DNA of 24,547 nucleotides, taken from IMG/VR virus record IMGVR_UViG_3300034418_003125, positions 1 through 24,547 of that record. One strand, written 5' to 3'. The notes below the pieces were generated by a model. The model saw only the letters and a list, made by a program, of their open reading frames with translations. It was not told the origin of the DNA and ran no database searches. The stretch comes from a virus. A program made the position numbers and the translations under genes. Every line of letters starts with the position of its first letter. Position 1 is the first letter of the stretch. Positions 1 through 7,092 of this stretch are shown piece after piece.

Positions 1-28
1 TTTGAATTTTACAACAAAACACAAAACA

Positions 29-1219
29 ATGAAATGTAACGAAGCATTAAACATTTATCCAAGACAACAGAACGAAAGCAACAATAAGTGGTTTAAGCGA
101 GTTGCCCAACTTACTGGACTGCACCACAAGAGCCTTAACACTTATTATTATAAATCTCGAAAGTTTGTAGAAACCCAGCGCAAATACGACAAGCAAGGCA
201 ATGTCATAAGCCGAGTAGAAAAGCTACAACAAGCAAATTTGGTCGATGTTCCAGATGGCTTGGAGTTGTCAAGATTAAGCACGAATGTCACTACTGGTCA
301 GCAATGGCAGATATACACTAAAGAAAGCCAAAATAAGGCGTTTTTTAAGCTAAATAAAGACTTAATTAAGCAAACACTAAAGGAATGTAATTTAAAGGCT
401 TTAAACGTGCCTAAAATCACTTCTACGAGCAATAAAGTATTAAAGGTTACATACACAGATGCACATATCGGTTTAAACATCACAGAGAATCTTTATGGAT
501 TGCGCCAATGGAACGAGTTTGAGTTAATGGATGCACTCCAAAAAATAGTTTACTATGTAGGCGAACAGTTTAACGGACAATCTAAAATAATAATTGCTGA
601 CTATGGCGATTTTATGGATGGCTGGGATGCCAAGACCACAAGAGGCGGTCATATATTAGACCAAAATATGAGTAACGAGGAAGCGTTCAAAGTAGGTGCG
701 CAGTTCAAAATTGAGTTAGCCAAGCGATTGGCGAAGTTTGGAGTGCCTTTGGAGTTCTATAACGTGACTAACGACAATCATTCGGGCAGTTTTAGTAAGA
801 TAGTGAATATTCACGTTAAGGAAGTTTTAAGCTACTTGCTACCCGAAGTAAAGTACGAGATATTTAACGACTTTATTAGTCATTACTTTGTAGGTAAATG
901 GTGTTTCATTTGCAGTCACGGAAAGGATGAAAAACACTTGAAGTACGGATTTAACACAAAGCCAGACGACAAAGCCAAAACCCATATAAATAGATACATA
1001 GACAAACACGACCTTCATAAGTATCGAATCGTATGTGAATTTGGCGATAAACACCAGTTAATTCGTGATACAAGCCACGCTAAATTCGAATACAATGTGT
1101 ATTGGGCGTTGAGTCCAGCGAGTGACTGGGTGCAGACGAACTTTGCAGATGGGCGCAGAGGTTTCTGTATTGAGGAGATAGCGGATAATTTTAAAACATT
1201 TACAAGTATTCAACTATGA
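29..1219 (+). CDS. Calcineurin-like metallophosphoesterase (phage nuclease/phosphatase)
   Basis: Predicted two-metal phosphoesterase of the SbcD/Mre11-calcineurin superfamily. Counting from the ATG at 29 (396 aa), the ordered motifs are Asp144-x-His146 (TDAHIG), Gly-Asp194 with Asp197 (GDFMD), Asn-His251 (NDNHS, in place of the usual GNHD/E), His297 (SHGKD) and His342 (GDKHQ, the GHxH position). The first ~50 residues read like a helix-turn-helix, followed by a charged linker, so the enzyme may be DNA-directed. The ATG at 29 is preferred over the TTG at 2 because it follows the A-rich ACAAAACA leader typical of this genome. The stop overlaps the next start by four bases (ATGA), suggesting coupled translation with a small nuclease. 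Substrate unknown; DNA end processing is a plausible inference. Confidence 0.75.
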   Translation: MKCNEALNIYPRQQNESNNKWFKRVAQLTGLHHKSLNTYYYKSRKFVETQRKYDKQGNVISRVEKLQQANLVDVPDGLELSRLSTNVTTGQQWQIYTKESQNKAFFKLNKDLIKQTLKECNLKALNVPKITSTSNKVLKVTYTDAHIGLNITENLYGLRQWNEFELMDALQKIVYYVGEQFNGQSKIIIADYGDFMDGWDAKTTRGGHILDQNMSNEEAFKVGAQFKIELAKRLAKFGVPLEFYNVTNDNHSGSFSKIVNIHVKEVLSYLLPEVKYEIFNDFISHYFVGKWCFICSHGKDEKHLKYGFNTKPDDKAKTHINRYIDKHDLHKYRIVCEFGDKHQLIRDTSHAKFEYNVYWALSPASDWVQTNFADGRRGFCIEEIADNFKTFTSIQL

Positions 1220-1560
1220 ATTATAACAATGACTTTAAATATGATTTACAAGTAGGGCAAGTAAAAGAAAAAGAATTGGGCGCTATTTTTCAAGGCGCTA
1301 AAATTGAGGTAAAATATGATTTACAAGCACTTACTACTGGAAATGTTTTTGTTGAATATGAAAGCAGAAATAAACCAAGTGGAATAAGCACAACTCAAGC
1401 AGATTATTATTGCTTTGTTTTTGGAGATACTTGGCACTTAATAAAAACAACTTTGCTAAAAGAAAGATGTAGAGAATATCTAAATACCAATAGAGATAAA
1501 AAAGGTGGGGATATGAACACAAGCAAAGGAATACTTTTACCCATAAATAAACTATTTTAA
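1216..1560 (+). CDS. Small PD-(D/E)XK-like nuclease
   Basis: A 114-residue protein that looks like a minimal PD-(D/E)XK endonuclease: acidic Glu20, then Glu31-Val-Lys33 (IEVKYD), then a conserved-looking stretch with VEYE and PSGISTTQADYY. That last pattern (glycine/proline turn followed by T-x-A-D-Y) occurs in small phage proteins assigned to this fold. Start and stop overlap the neighbours tightly: ATGA overlap with the metallophosphoesterase, and two bases before the next gene. The pairing suggests a joint DNA-processing role. The fold assignment rests on motifs only; a Holliday-junction resolvase or recombination nuclease are both possible. Confidence 0.55.
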   Translation: MNYNNDFKYDLQVGQVKEKELGAIFQGAKIEVKYDLQALTTGNVFVEYESRNKPSGISTTQADYYCFVFGDTWHLIKTTLLKERCREYLNTNRDKKGGDMNTSKGILLPINKLF

Positions 1561-1562
1561 CT

Positions 1563-1973
1563 ATGAAAAAACTACTATTAATCATCCTATTATTTGGAGT
1601 AAGTCAAGCGCAAGTAAATAAGAATAAATTAAGAAGCAACATAAAAGATTGTGAAAGGGCTTTATCGGCGTGTTTAAGCACAAAAGATACGATAAGTGAT
1701 ACAATCTATATCTATAGCGCAAAAGAAGCCGCAAAGGTCGCTAAACAAGTCGAGAAAACGAAGCGTAAAGTAAAGGTGCAAGAAACAAAGCAGAATAAAT
1801 CCAATAATAAAACCGATGTGAAAACGGATTGGTTTTTAAACTTGATGCAAAGTATGACAAGAATGACTGCGATACTAACTGCTGGTGGCTTTGTTGGTGG
1901 TGGGGTTGTGCTTACGAAATTACTACAAGCACTCAAAACAAAAGTATCTTGGCTATCTTGGCTACCTATTTAA
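1563..1973 (+). CDS. Small exported/membrane protein, possible lysis or envelope protein
   Basis: A 136-residue protein with a typical signal peptide or signal anchor (MKKLLLIILLFGVSQAQ), a Lys-rich hydrophilic middle (about residues 20-90) that could be helical, two cysteines near residues 29 and 37, and a Gly-rich hydrophobic stretch near residues 100-125 that could span the membrane. It is the last gene before a strong terminator. The layout is compatible with a spanin-like or holin-associated protein, but a second hydrophobic segment is unusual for an inner-membrane spanin and no endolysin lies next to it. A perfect 9-base tandem duplication (1946-1954 and 1955-1963) encodes the repeated Ser-Trp-Leu at the C-terminus. 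Function not recognised. Confidence 0.5.
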   Translation: MKKLLLIILLFGVSQAQVNKNKLRSNIKDCERALSACLSTKDTISDTIYIYSAKEAAKVAKQVEKTKRKVKVQETKQNKSNNKTDVKTDWFLNLMQSMTRMTAILTAGGFVGGGVVLTKLLQALKTKVSWLSWLPI

Positions 1974-2066
1974 TGTTCATAAAAAAACAAAAAACAAAAG
2001 TATAAACGACTTATCTTTACGACTCTATGACGCCCTGCTCTGGGTAGTTGCATTGTTTTTGTTTTG

Positions 2067-2096
2067 GTGCGCATCTACTCGGTGCGCACTTTTTTT
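2067..2096 (+). terminator. Rho-independent terminator
   Basis: A 7-bp GC-rich stem, GTGCGCA (2067-2073) with TGCGCAC (2083-2089), a 9-base loop and a run of seven T (2090-2096). The T-run is only on the + strand 3' side, so it terminates the left operon. Confidence 0.85.
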
Positions 2097-2149
2097 AAAT
2101 TATTTTCATTTTTTTTTACTCGAATAGTATAAAATTAAAAAAATAGTTT

Positions 2150-2157
2150 TATATTCG
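2150..2157 (+). promoter_or_regulatory. Possible Bacteroidetes-type promoter (-7 element)
   Basis: TATATTCG differs from TAnnTTTG at one position. It lies in a very AT-rich stretch directly after the terminator at 2067-2096 and before the early block, which makes it the natural place for an early promoter. No clear TTG -33 box is seen. Confidence 0.35.
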
Positions 2158-2191
2158 TGTTGTCAATATGACGGAACATAAACAAAACACG

Positions 2192-2386
2192 ATGGAAAAA
2201 TTATCAAAAATACACAAAGACTACATTCTTAATATGATTAAGAACAACGAGGGAATAAACAACATTAAGGCTTATTGTTTAGGTGCTGGTTTTGATGTTA
2301 CAAATTATTCAAGTCCAATCCATATTGATGAATTTGGAAAGTTAACGATGAGATATAGATGTGAAAATACATACTATTATATTTAA
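2192..2386 (+). CDS. Small protein of unknown function
   Basis: A 64-residue protein, first gene after the terminator and promoter-like site. The ATG at 2192 is chosen because it follows AAACAAAACACG, the genome's usual leader; an upstream in-frame ATG at 2168 would add eight residues but would leave almost no leader if transcription starts near 2164. The N-terminal half is charged and helical (SKIHKDYILNMIKNNEG); the C-terminal half is Tyr-rich. No family was recognised. Its position at the head of the early block suggests an early host-takeover or regulatory peptide, but this is inference. Confidence 0.5.
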   Translation: MEKLSKIHKDYILNMIKNNEGINNIKAYCLGAGFDVTNYSSPIHIDEFGKLTMRYRCENTYYYI

Positions 2387-2450
2387 TAAACAAAAAACGG
2401 AGGATGCCGAAAATCCGAAACAGAGTAGGCTAATTTTAAAACTTATAACA

Positions 2451-3032
2451 ATGATAAACCAATTAAAAGCAGAACGCAAAAGACAAAAGATTAGCAGAGC
2501 CACAATAGCACCTAAACTCGGTGTAACTGAGGCTACATTATTCAACTGGGAAAGTGGCAAGAATAACATTACATTCAACAAGTTTTTAGATTACGCCAAG
2601 CTACTTGGAATAGAAGTAAGCATCGAGTTTGAAAACAAGCAGAATAACAAAGTTAACCAATCGTTAGAAATAGTAGAGCGACTAACTGAATTAAAGCTAC
2701 CTAAAAGCCTTAACGACCGCAACGAGTTAGATGGCATCTACACAAACACTTATTTCGAGTGCGAAAGTTTAACGGATGAAGAAATAGAGATTTCATTATG
2801 CTTTAATGACTTGGATGTTTGGTTTGATTATGTGATAGAACGTGATGCAGTTATCGAACATTTTTACACCACTAATTCCCAATACGAGGCGCTGGTTGAT
2901 ATGGACTATTTAGCAGAGAAACAAGCGTGGGTAAGTTATGATGAAATTGAGTTAGATTATGAGCAGATTTTTGACTATTTAGTTAGAACTGGCGAGATTG
3001 CAAATTACTTACAATATCAATTAGAAAAATGA
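2451..3032 (+). CDS. XRE-type helix-turn-helix regulator with acidic C-terminal domain
   Basis: Residues 1-62 form a Cro/C1-type helix-turn-helix: QLKAERKRQKISRATIAPKL, then LGVTEATLFNWESGKNNITF with the recognition helix, then KFLDYAKLLG. The remaining ~125 residues are strongly acidic and rich in aromatic residues (DLDVWFDYVIERD and similar) and are not a domain I recognise. The ATG at 2451, after TTATAACA, is preferred to an upstream ATG at 2361 because the extra 30 residues overlap the previous gene and precede the domain start. No divergent promoter or opposing repressor gene is present, so there is no classic lysogeny switch here. Likely a transcription regulator of the early block. Confidence 0.7.
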   Translation: MINQLKAERKRQKISRATIAPKLGVTEATLFNWESGKNNITFNKFLDYAKLLGIEVSIEFENKQNNKVNQSLEIVERLTELKLPKSLNDRNELDGIYTNTYFECESLTDEEIEISLCFNDLDVWFDYVIERDAVIEHFYTTNSQYEALVDMDYLAEKQAWVSYDEIELDYEQIFDYLVRTGEIANYLQYQLEK

Positions 3033-3124
3033 AAATAAGAAGCACAGTAAAACCAGATATTCGGTTAAGTTTCAACGACTGGATAAAATACATAAGAGAA
3101 CAAGTAAACAAAACTAAAAAATAA
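3029..3124 (+). CDS. 31-residue basic peptide
   Basis: A short open frame encoding a 31-residue Lys/Arg-rich peptide (begins MKIRSTVKPDIRL). Its ATG overlaps the stop of the XRE gene (ATGA) and its stop lies four bases before the Rad52-like gene, so it exactly fills the gap between two real genes. The arrangement supports translation by coupling. No function can be assigned; some chance it is a spacer only. Confidence 0.4.
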   Translation: MKIRSTVKPDIRLSFNDWIKYIREQVNKTKK

Positions 3125-3128
3125 AGCA

Positions 3129-3746
3129 ATGGAAAATTTAGCACTAATAACAGAAAAGGATTTGAGTTTAGTAGAAGAAAACTCGCTCAACGCACAACAA
3201 CTCAAACAACTATTAAAAAAGACTCCAGAGAGATATGTTCACAAGCGACCTGCCAAAGGTGGTGGGAGTTGGGATTATGTGACTGGCGGATACGTAAAAA
3301 AGGTCTTAAACTTGATGTTCGGCTGGGATTGGGACTTTGAAATTATGGATGAAAAAATTATTCACGGAGAAGCAGTAGTTAAAGGTCGTTTAACTTGCCG
3401 TACAAATGGGCGCACCATTGTTAAAATGCAATACGGAAATAAGGACATAATGACTAAACGAGGAAGTAATGAGCCATTGAGCATAGGTAACGACTTAAAG
3501 GCTGCCGCTACTGATGCACTTAAGAAGTGCGCTGCTGAAATTGGAATAGCCGCCGACATTTACAATAAGATGGATTTCAACGAGGTTAATGTTCACGTTC
3601 CGCAGTCACGAGATTGGAAAGCAGAATTAGAAGCAGAGAACTCAATTACTGGCTTAAACGAAATATGGCGTGAAATGTCCGAGAATGAGCAGGTAAGGTA
3701 TAAGTTATTGTATACCGAAAAATTAAACGAGTGTGGATTGTCTTAA
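3129..3746 (+). CDS. Rad52/22-like single-strand annealing protein
   Basis: 205 residues resembling phage Rad52/22-family annealing proteins: the N-terminal half carries WDYVTGGYVKKVLNLMFGWDWDFEI, a central strand block (GEAVVKGRLTCR) and the signature SIGNDLKAAATDALKKCAAEIGIAADIY. Such proteins coat single-stranded DNA and anneal complementary strands during recombination or end repair. The next gene is a PD-(D/E)XK exonuclease, the classic exonuclease/annealase pair that makes a Red-type system. The C-terminal ~50 residues are less conserved and could bind a host SSB or the exonuclease. Start at 3129 follows AATAAAGCA. Confidence 0.82.
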   Translation: MENLALITEKDLSLVEENSLNAQQLKQLLKKTPERYVHKRPAKGGGSWDYVTGGYVKKVLNLMFGWDWDFEIMDEKIIHGEAVVKGRLTCRTNGRTIVKMQYGNKDIMTKRGSNEPLSIGNDLKAAATDALKKCAAEIGIAADIYNKMDFNEVNVHVPQSRDWKAELEAENSITGLNEIWREMSENEQVRYKLLYTEKLNECGLS

Positions 3747-3770
3747 ATTTAAAAAATATTATTAACTTAG
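3738..3770 (+). promoter_or_regulatory. Promoter-like site upstream of the exonuclease
   Basis: TTG (3738-3740) and TAACTTAG (3763-3770, one mismatch to TAnnTTTG) are separated by 22 bases, close to the Bacteroidetes spacing. The exonuclease ATG follows 20 bases later, after an A/C-rich leader. The TTG lies inside the end of the previous gene. Confidence 0.35.
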
Positions 3771-3790
3771 CGTAAACAAAAAACAAAACA

Positions 3791-4702
3791 ATGGATTTTA
3801 GTAACTACATTTTTCGCAGTCATATGGTCGGCAACATTATATCTGTGCCGAAGCCATTAACACCTAACCAGTCTGAAACATTAGCAGACTATCGCAAACG
3901 TCAAGCTGGAGAGGGCAGACCATTAACAGACAATCAGATTAAGACTTGGCACTCACTCGAGCATAAGCACAACGAAAGCCAAACGTATAAGCTAACCGAT
4001 ACCGCTAAACGTATTTGTACTGATTTAGTCTTTGAGGCAAGAACTGGTCGAAAATCAAAACTTGAAACCAAGTATTTCGACAAAGGCATCGAAAAAGAAA
4101 AAGATGCACGAGATTTAGTTAGCGAGGTTTTAGGCAGACCGTTCACTAAAGACGATGAGCGCAGAGCCAATAGCTGGGTAACTGGTAAGCGTGACATCCA
4201 AGACGATAACGTTATTATAGACATTAAGACATCTTGGTCGTTTGAATCATTCAACAAGCACTTACTTGATACACCTAATGAGGTATATTTGCGCCAGTTA
4301 GATAGTTATATGGACTTATGGTGCATAAAGGATAGCTTACTTTGCCACGTTTTGGTAGATACACCTGCAAAGCTAATAGACGATGAGATTCGCAGACTTG
4401 ATTGGAAGTACAATATCACCGATATGAACGGAGACGTTAGAGATGAGTTTATAGCTGATGTCGTGGAGTTGGTTTGTAACCATATCTTCACGAGAAAAGG
4501 ACTTGAGGACTATTGTTTACAATCAAGCAACGTTTACATAGAGTGGTTTGCAGACTTTAACGAGATACCAGTTGCCGAGAGGCTGCATATGATACCTCAT
4601 TCATTTGATAAGCTACGCATTCAGCAACGTAACGAGTGCATCACATTAGCTCGTGAGTATATGAACACAGTAAAACCTATTAATAACATTATCAAACTTT
4701 AA
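3791..4702 (+). CDS. YqaJ/lambda-exonuclease-type PD-(D/E)XK exonuclease
   Basis: 303 residues with the nuclease core in the middle: an acidic helix (FDKGIEKEKDARDLV), Asp135 in VTGKRDIQ, then Asp144-Ile-Lys146 in VIIDIKTSWS, and a downstream YLRQLDSYM helix that matches the Gln-containing motif of YqaJ-like enzymes. These enzymes resect 5' strands to give 3' single strands for the annealing protein, which is encoded just upstream. Start at 3791 is fixed by a strong AAACAAAACA leader. The Asp-x-Lys in place of Glu-x-Lys is a permitted variant. Likely works in recombination-dependent replication or repair. Confidence 0.78.
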   Translation: MDFSNYIFRSHMVGNIISVPKPLTPNQSETLADYRKRQAGEGRPLTDNQIKTWHSLEHKHNESQTYKLTDTAKRICTDLVFEARTGRKSKLETKYFDKGIEKEKDARDLVSEVLGRPFTKDDERRANSWVTGKRDIQDDNVIIDIKTSWSFESFNKHLLDTPNEVYLRQLDSYMDLWCIKDSLLCHVLVDTPAKLIDDEIRRLDWKYNITDMNGDVRDEFIADVVELVCNHIFTRKGLEDYCLQSSNVYIEWFADFNEIPVAERLHMIPHSFDKLRIQQRNECITLAREYMNTVKPINNIIKL

Positions 4703-4714
4703 AAAACAAAAACA

Positions 4715-5062
4715 ATGACAAGAGCAAAAACAGAAGCCTTTATTCAAGGAATCACAGATGGCACGTTTCAAGGAGATGCAGCCACGATTTACAATCTTAT
4801 AAGAGATAAGCACGTTATGACTTTACCCGAAATATCCGTAATTTTGGATAAATCGCTTAATCAGTTCAGCGGTCGAATTTCCGAGTTGTTGGATGCTGGA
4901 TTGATTAAAGAGATGAAAGGCGAAAAGTACAGTCTATTTCGAATAACACAAAGCGACCAAGAACGCTACGAATGCGCCAAAATTCGACACGATGAAAAGA
5001 TTGAAAAACTACGCAAGAAAGCGGATGAGTTAGGATATTTTTTAGTAAAAAAAATGTGGTAA
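4715..5062 (+). CDS. Winged-helix DNA-binding protein
   Basis: 115 residues. Residues ~20-80 look like a MarR/ArsR-type winged helix: ATIYNLIRDKHVMTLPEISVIL, then a recognition-helix-like segment (LNQFSGRISELLDAGLI) and a wing (KEMKGEKYSLFRIT). The C-terminal 35 residues are a charged helix. It starts 12 bases after the exonuclease with the AAACAAAAACA leader. Could regulate the recombination genes or bind an origin; the sequence does not decide. Confidence 0.55.
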   Translation: MTRAKTEAFIQGITDGTFQGDAATIYNLIRDKHVMTLPEISVILDKSLNQFSGRISELLDAGLIKEMKGEKYSLFRITQSDQERYECAKIRHDEKIEKLRKKADELGYFLVKKMW

Positions 5063-5063
5063 A

Positions 5064-5366
5064 ATGGAAGCAGGAAGTAAAGTAAAAGTATATCTTGGCA
5101 ACGTAGCCGCTTGCTATGGAATAGCCACTGGTAGAGCAAAGGAAATGAACGGAGTTACGATTTATGAACTGAAGGAATGTGAGCCGTTTCAGATTGAAGA
5201 AGCAGACCATTTTCGGGATGCTAACCAAGTGTCGTTTGATATAAAGTTCGCGAAGGAAATTAAGACTTATAATGATATGGAAAGATTTTATGTAAACATT
5301 TCAACTCTTAATTATTTTAAACTTAAGAAAGAGTGCTTTAAATTTGAACAACAAACATTATTTTAA
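5064..5366 (+). CDS. Hypothetical protein
   Basis: A 100-residue protein with a beta-rich N-terminal half (GSKVKVYLGNVAACYGIATG; then NGVTIYELKE) and a Lys/Phe-rich end. It begins one base after the previous stop and is followed three bases later by another small gene, so it is co-transcribed with the recombination block. No domain recognised. Confidence 0.55.
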   Translation: MEAGSKVKVYLGNVAACYGIATGRAKEMNGVTIYELKECEPFQIEEADHFRDANQVSFDIKFAKEIKTYNDMERFYVNISTLNYFKLKKECFKFEQQTLF

Positions 5367-5369
5367 GAG

Positions 5370-5639
5370 ATGAATAAGGAGTTAGAATTTAATAAGCTAA
5401 ATCTATTGTGTTTAGCCATTATAGATAAGTTTGAGGAAATGGAAAGCGAGGGTTTAATTTTTCATAAGCAGAAGCAAATAGGCAAAAAGTTTGTGGCTGA
5501 ATTGGTCAAGATAACTGGAGTGATTTGTGGAGTGGCAAGTGAAACAGACAATAGCAACTACAAAGAAGCCTTAAACGATGTCCATAAAAGCATAGAAAAG
5601 ATAGATAAATTTATGGATGAAATGTATTTAAAAAGTTAA
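5370..5639 (+). CDS. Hypothetical helical protein
   Basis: 89 residues, probably all helical (LNLLCLAIIDKFEEMESEG and VHKSIEKIDKFMDEMYLK). It is the last gene before the HNH unit. Without that unit it would be the immediate upstream neighbour of the replisome-organiser gene at 6322. No family recognised. Confidence 0.5.
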   Translation: MNKELEFNKLNLLCLAIIDKFEEMESEGLIFHKQKQIGKKFVAELVKITGVICGVASETDNSNYKEALNDVHKSIEKIDKFMDEMYLKS

Positions 5640-5645
5640 TAACTA

Positions 5646-5680
5646 TTTACAAAAATTTTAAATGTAATTTATTATCTTTG
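5646..5680 (+). promoter_or_regulatory. Bacteroidetes-type promoter
   Basis: TATCTTTG (5673-5680) matches the TAnnTTTG -7 consensus exactly. A TTTAC at 5646-5650 sits 22 bases upstream and is a weak -33 candidate. It is in a non-coding gap and would start transcription near 5687. Confidence 0.55.
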
Positions 5681-5686
5681 AACTAT

Positions 5687-5787
5687 TAATGCGATGATTC
5701 GGATTGCGCCCGATAGCAAATGATTAACTTAATGGCTTTTTTTGAAACTTGTAGCGCAATTGCAAGGAGTAAAAGAAAGCCTTTTTT
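5687..5787 (+). ncRNA. Structured leader or small RNA upstream of the HNH gene
   Basis: About 100 bases between an exact -7 promoter element and the HNH start codon. Visible structure: ATTGCGC (5703-5709) is complementary to GCGCAAT (5754-5760), and GGCTTT (5734-5739) pairs with AAAGCC (5776-5781) in an imperfect long stem enclosing CTTG/CAAG, followed immediately by six T (5782-5787). The two pairings overlap in space, so they may be alternatives or a pseudoknot. The hairpin plus T-run is terminator-like, so the region could make a discrete ~100-base RNA or attenuate the HNH gene. Not matched to a known RNA family. Confidence 0.4.
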
Positions 5788-5792
5788 ATTTT

Positions 5793-6329
5793 ATGGAAAC
5801 AACAAAGGAAATATGGAAAGACATCCCAAATTACGAAGGATACTACCAAGTAAGCAATTTAGGAAGGGTTAAAAGTTTAAAGAGGGTAGTTTGTAGAAGT
5901 GATGGTAGTTTTCACACACTTAAAGAAAAATTATTAAAAGCATCTATTAATGGTGTTGGATATTTGGCAACTATATTAAGTAAAGATGGTAAAAAGAAAT
6001 CATTCAAAGTTCATCAATTAGTAGCAATGGCATTTCTTGGTCACGAGCCTTGTGGATATAAAATAGTAGTAGACCACGTAAATAACGACAAACTAAATAA
6101 CCAAGTAGACAATTTGCAATTAACGACCAGTAGGCATAATGTGTCTAAAGACATAAGACGTGGTGCATCTAAATACATCGGGGTGTCTTGGTACAAAAAC
6201 TCAAACAAATGGATGGCTTCAATACGCATAAATGGTAAACAAAATTATCTTGGTTTGTTTGAAAATGAAATAGAAGCATCAATAGCATATCAAAATGCAT
6301 TAAAAGGAATAGGAGGTTACAATGGCTAA
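5793..6329 (+). CDS. NUMOD4-HNH-AP2 homing endonuclease
   Basis: 178 residues with a complete free-standing homing endonuclease layout: a NUMOD4 motif at residues 6-50 (EIWKDIPNYEGYYQVSNLGR), an HNH core at ~70-115 (HQLVAMAF, then VDHVNNDKLNNQVDNLQL with Asp94-His95 and Asn residues), and an AP2-like DNA-binding domain at ~125-170 (YIGVSWYKNSNKWMASIR, YLGLFENEIEAS). It would cut a specific site and promote its own spread. The ATG at 5793 is chosen because NUMOD4 starts directly after it. The gene has its own promoter and leader, and its 3' end supplies the ribosome site and first bases of the next gene, consistent with insertion between 5639 and 6322. No intron exons are evident. Confidence 0.85.
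   Translation: METTKEIWKDIPNYEGYYQVSNLGRVKSLKRVVCRSDGSFHTLKEKLLKASINGVGYLATILSKDGKKKSFKVHQLVAMAFLGHEPCGYKIVVDHVNNDKLNNQVDNLQLTTSRHNVSKDIRRGASKYIGVSWYKNSNKWMASIRINGKQNYLGLFENEIEASIAYQNALKGIGGYNG
6309..6324 (+). promoter_or_regulatory. Canonical Shine-Dalgarno site for the replisome-organiser gene
   Basis: AGGAGG ahead of the ATG at 6322 with normal spacing. It is the only textbook Shine-Dalgarno sequence noticed; most other genes here use A-rich leaders. It lies inside the last codons of the HNH gene. Confidence 0.6.
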
Positions 6330-7092
6330 AGAACTACCATATTTTCAGTTTGAACCAGCTGAATATTTGACAAAAGATATATCATTTTGCAGTTTAGAGG
6401 CTCAAGGTTTATTTATAAATATTTGTAGCTATTATTGGCAAAGAAACTGCGAATTAACAAGAGAACAAGTATTAAGGCGATTAAATTACCCAGATGCATT
6501 GAATGAATTAATAAGCGAGGGTATTATTGATTTACAAGAGGATAAGATTACCATTAAATTCCTTGACAATCAAAGAAATAATGCAATAACAAAAAGCGAA
6601 ATAAATGCCAAGAATGGGGCGAAAGGTGGAAGACCTAAAAAGCCAAAAGAAACCGAAATAAAAGCGAATAAAAACCCAAGTAAAAGCGAATCAAAAGGCA
6701 TAAGAAAAGATAAGATAAAAGAAGATGAAATAAAAGAAGATAATACTAATGCCAATAAATTGGCGGAGGGTGTAGTCGAATATTTTAACGGAGTTTGTGT
6801 TAATCTTCCAAAAGTGGTAAAGCTAACCGATAAAAGAAAAAAACATATTTTAGCACGATTAAAAGAACACAGTAAGGAAGACATAAAAAAAGTGATAGAT
6901 TTAACCGCTGAATCTAATTTTCTCAATGGCAAAAATACAAACGGCTGGACTGCGAGTTTTGACTGGATAATAGACAAAAGCAATTTTATCAAAATTTTAG
7001 AAAACAACTACATAAATAAACAAAATGGAAAAGATAGGAGACAAATTAGCGTTGAAGACTTTAACGAGTCTATCGAACGGCACTTTAGATGA
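6322..7092 (+). CDS. Phage replisome organiser / replication initiation protein
   Basis: 256 residues in three parts. The N-terminal ~90 residues (LPYFQFEPAEYLTKDISFCS, LEAQGLFINICSYYWQ) match the winged-helix 'phage replisome organiser' type (DUF1376/DUF4373-like). A Lys/Glu-rich linker follows (about 92-145). The C-terminal part carries the motif TNGWTASFDWIIDKSNFIKI seen at the end of DnaD/O-like phage replication proteins. Such proteins bind the phage origin and help load the host helicase. It overlaps the HNH gene by 8 bases and the next gene by 68 bases. Confidence 0.75.
   Translation: MAKELPYFQFEPAEYLTKDISFCSLEAQGLFINICSYYWQRNCELTREQVLRRLNYPDALNELISEGIIDLQEDKITIKFLDNQRNNAITKSEINAKNGAKGGRPKKPKETEIKANKNPSKSESKGIRKDKIKEDEIKEDNTNANKLAEGVVEYFNGVCVNLPKVVKLTDKRKKHILARLKEHSKEDIKKVIDLTAESNFLNGKNTNGWTASFDWIIDKSNFIKILENNYINKQNGKDRRQISVEDFNESIERHFR

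Noticed and set aside
2010-2060. tRNA-like GC-rich segment before the terminator
   Set aside because: A short CCC/GGG hairpin is present but there is no acceptor stem, anticodon arm or T-loop.
1885-2127. Open frame of 80 codons overlapping the end of the exported protein gene
   Set aside because: It runs across the terminator hairpin, lacks the usual leader, and its composition (long hydrophobic and Cys/Phe/Leu-rich tail) follows from T-rich intergenic DNA.
2403-2432. Nine-codon open frame with a GGAGG directly in front, upstream of the XRE gene
   Set aside because: The purine motif abuts the ATG with no spacing, so it is not a working ribosome site; likely chance.
5687-6329. HEARO/IscB-type RNA with its nuclease
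   Set aside because: The protein is NUMOD4-HNH-AP2 with no RuvC-like parts, so it is not an IscB-type RNA-guided nuclease.
5640-6329. Group I intron containing the HNH gene
   Set aside because: The flanking genes are complete on each side; no split coding sequence is visible.
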